Assembly: GCA_019348335.1 (NCBI GenBank)
Contig: JAHWJR010000003.1
Span: 1 to 5,170, forward strand
DNA length: 5,170 nucleotides
Reading direction: 5' to 3'
DNA from: Actinomycetota bacterium
GTDB lineage: Bacteria > Actinomycetota > Acidimicrobiia > Acidimicrobiales > CADCSY01
This document shows, piece by piece, positions 5,133 through 5,170 of this stretch; position 1 is the first letter of the stretch, and every line of letters begins with the position of its first letter. Position numbers and translations under genes: made by a program. Below the pieces are notes generated by a model. It was not told the DNA's origin and made no database searches. It saw only the letters and a program-made list of their open reading frames with translations.

Positions 5133-5170
5133 GTGCCCGAACTGAGGATGGTGCCGCTGGCCAAGGTGCC
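5133..5170 (+). CDS. Start of an unidentified plus-strand gene (partial)
   Basis: GTG 5133 opens a frame reading V-P-E-L-R-M-V-P-L-A-K-V to the window edge. Twelve codons are too few to name a product. Support for a gene comes from the TAGGCT box six bases upstream and from the position opposite pafA across a 165-bp spacer full of hairpins. ATG 5148 in the same frame is an alternative start, but its only purine run (GAGG) is almost adjacent to it. If real, this gene separates pafA from any proteasome genes further right. Confidence 0.45.
   Translation, partial: MPELRMVPLAKV

Noticed and set aside
1..5170. CRISPR array, tRNA, rRNA, insertion sequence or phage integration site
   Set aside because: No regularly spaced direct repeats, cloverleaf, transposase-like frame or terminal inverted repeats with target duplications were seen on reading both strands.

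Overview
The window is GC-rich throughout, uses GTG start codons freely, and carries the Pup-proteasome accessory genes pafA, pafB and pafC. That points to an actinobacterium (Actinomycetota). The divergence of these genes from the mycobacterial set and the linked DUF3866 gene would suit a lineage such as Acidimicrobiia, but the class is inferred, not shown.

Layout, right to left. A plus-strand gene starts at about 5133 and leaves the window after 12 codons. A 165-bp spacer (4968-5132) holds two divergent promoter candidates and three hairpins. On the minus strand pafA (4967-3600, Pup ligase) is followed 33 bp later by a DUF3866 gene (3566-2487), probably in one operon. A 69-codon plus-strand gene (2237-2446) encodes a one-helix membrane protein and converges on DUF3866 across a 40-bp gap with a GC hairpin. 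It diverges from pafB across a 90-bp spacer. The minus-strand unit pafB (2145-1216), pafC (1216-278) and an unidentified acidic, Pro/Glu-rich protein (257 to beyond position 1) fills the left end. No stretch over 300 bases lacks a gene.

How the genes fit together: PafA attaches the small protein Pup to target lysines and so marks them for the proteasome. In mycobacteria PafB and PafC do not act in that reaction; they form a WYL-domain transcription activator of the RecA-independent DNA-damage response. Mycobacterium tuberculosis keeps pafA-pafB-pafC contiguous. Here DUF3866 and an opposed small membrane-protein gene come between them, so pafA and pafBC must have separate promoters.

The clearest pattern beyond the genes is in expression signals. 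All four probable transcription-unit heads have a TANNNT -10 box 6-8 nt before the start codon and no well-placed Shine-Dalgarno sequence, the signature of leaderless mRNAs. The internal cistron pafC instead has a GGAGG site inside the pafB coding region. No mobile element, CRISPR array, tRNA or rRNA was seen. The window is mainly a conserved housekeeping locus with an unusual arrangement; I did not find a clearly new defence or mobile system.
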